Assembly: GCA_947174215.1 (NCBI GenBank)
Contig: CAMWIB010000073.1
Location: 1 to 6,006 of the forward strand
From: an uncultured Clostridia bacterium
Lineage (GTDB): Bacteria > Bacillota > Clostridia > Christensenellales > CAG-917
Reading direction: 5' to 3'
DNA: 6,006 nt
The notes under the pieces were generated by a model. It worked only from the letters and a program-made list of their open reading frames with translations. It did no database searches and was not told the DNA's origin. The position numbers and the translations under genes were made by a program. How positions within the stretch are numbered: position 1 is the first letter of the stretch; the number at the start of each line of letters is the position of its first letter. Positions 5,773-6,006 of this stretch are shown here, in pieces.

Positions 5773-6006
5773 ATGATAACAGAAGTAAGTTTGAGAAAAT
5801 TCAGCATACAGTGCGAAAACATCTTCGGTCAAATCCAGCGTGACGTTATAGGTCAGAAGGATATTATCGAGAACGTCGTTATCGCCATGATTTCGGGCGG
5901 CAACGTGCTTCTCGAAGGCGTTCCCGGCGTTGGTAAGACAAGACTTGTAAGGTCGCTTGGCAGAGTGTTCAGCTTGACGTGTTCAAGAATTCAGTTCTCT
6001 CCCGAG
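5773..6006 (+). CDS. MoxR-family AAA+ ATPase, 5' part (continues past window end)
   Basis: The first 78 residues of a MoxR-type AAA+ ATPase, running open to the window end. Typical family landmarks are the N-terminal helix, the VIGQKDIIENVVIAMISGG segment (25-43), the strand NVLLEGVPGVGKT with Walker A at G49-T56 (catalytic Lys55), and the RIQFSPE segment (72-78) that in the family leads into the DLLPSD motif, here cut off. Walker B, sensor and lid regions lie outside the window. MoxR ATPases are thought to act as chaperones that use ATP to remodel or activate partner proteins, often with VWA or DUF58 proteins encoded beside them. The start is chosen for its ribosome binding site and the usual family N-terminal length. 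It follows the DUF4175-like membrane protein by 41 nt, so the two probably share an operon. Confidence 0.97.
   Translation, partial: MITEVSLRKFSIQCENIFGQIQRDVIGQKDIIENVVIAMISGGNVLLEGVPGVGKTRLVRSLGRVFSLTCSRIQFSPE

Overview
The window looks like a chromosomal segment from a low-to-moderate GC, probably gut- or oral-associated Gram-positive bacterium, most likely of the Clostridia. This is inferred from strong GGAGG-type ribosome binding sites, AT-rich intergenic DNA beside roughly 45-50% GC coding DNA, a BspA-type leucine-rich repeat giant, an InlB-type B-repeat, and a MoxR operon with a DUF4175-like membrane protein. I cannot name the genus. All genes read on the + strand.

Positions 2-4348 are the 3' part of a very large BspA-like surface protein. 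The frame is open from the first codon, so the true start, signal peptide and any N-terminal anchor lie upstream. The visible 1448 residues are almost entirely LRR_5-type repeats (about 45-50 by eye). They are interrupted four times by a 'DGVVY...K..L' hairpin-like module and end in a short cap. No C-terminal wall anchor or membrane segment is present.

Positions 4349-4633 are non-coding. They hold a textbook intrinsic terminator (4410-4451) that closes the LRR gene. A strong extended -10 promoter follows (4484-4512), then an AT-rich leader of about 115 nt with possible secondary structure and a duplicated motif, and finally a good ribosome binding site.

Positions 4634-6006 begin a second transcription unit. 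Its first gene encodes a 365-residue three-helix membrane protein with a DUF4175-like N-terminal half, one divergent InlB B-repeat, a Gly/Glu/Asp/Lys-rich linker and a C-terminal tail of the kind seen in membrane proteins of MoxR operons. After 41 nt comes the start of a MoxR-family AAA+ ATPase, cut by the window end just after the Walker A region. By analogy with MoxR loci elsewhere, DUF58 and transglutaminase-like or VWA genes would be expected downstream. The unit probably builds an envelope-associated complex powered or remodelled by the ATPase.

The terminator and promoter between the two units argue that the LRR protein and the MoxR operon are transcribed separately. I see no defence system, mobile element, CRISPR array or RNA gene here. 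The most unusual items are the domain combination of the membrane protein and the two-part architecture of the LRR solenoid.
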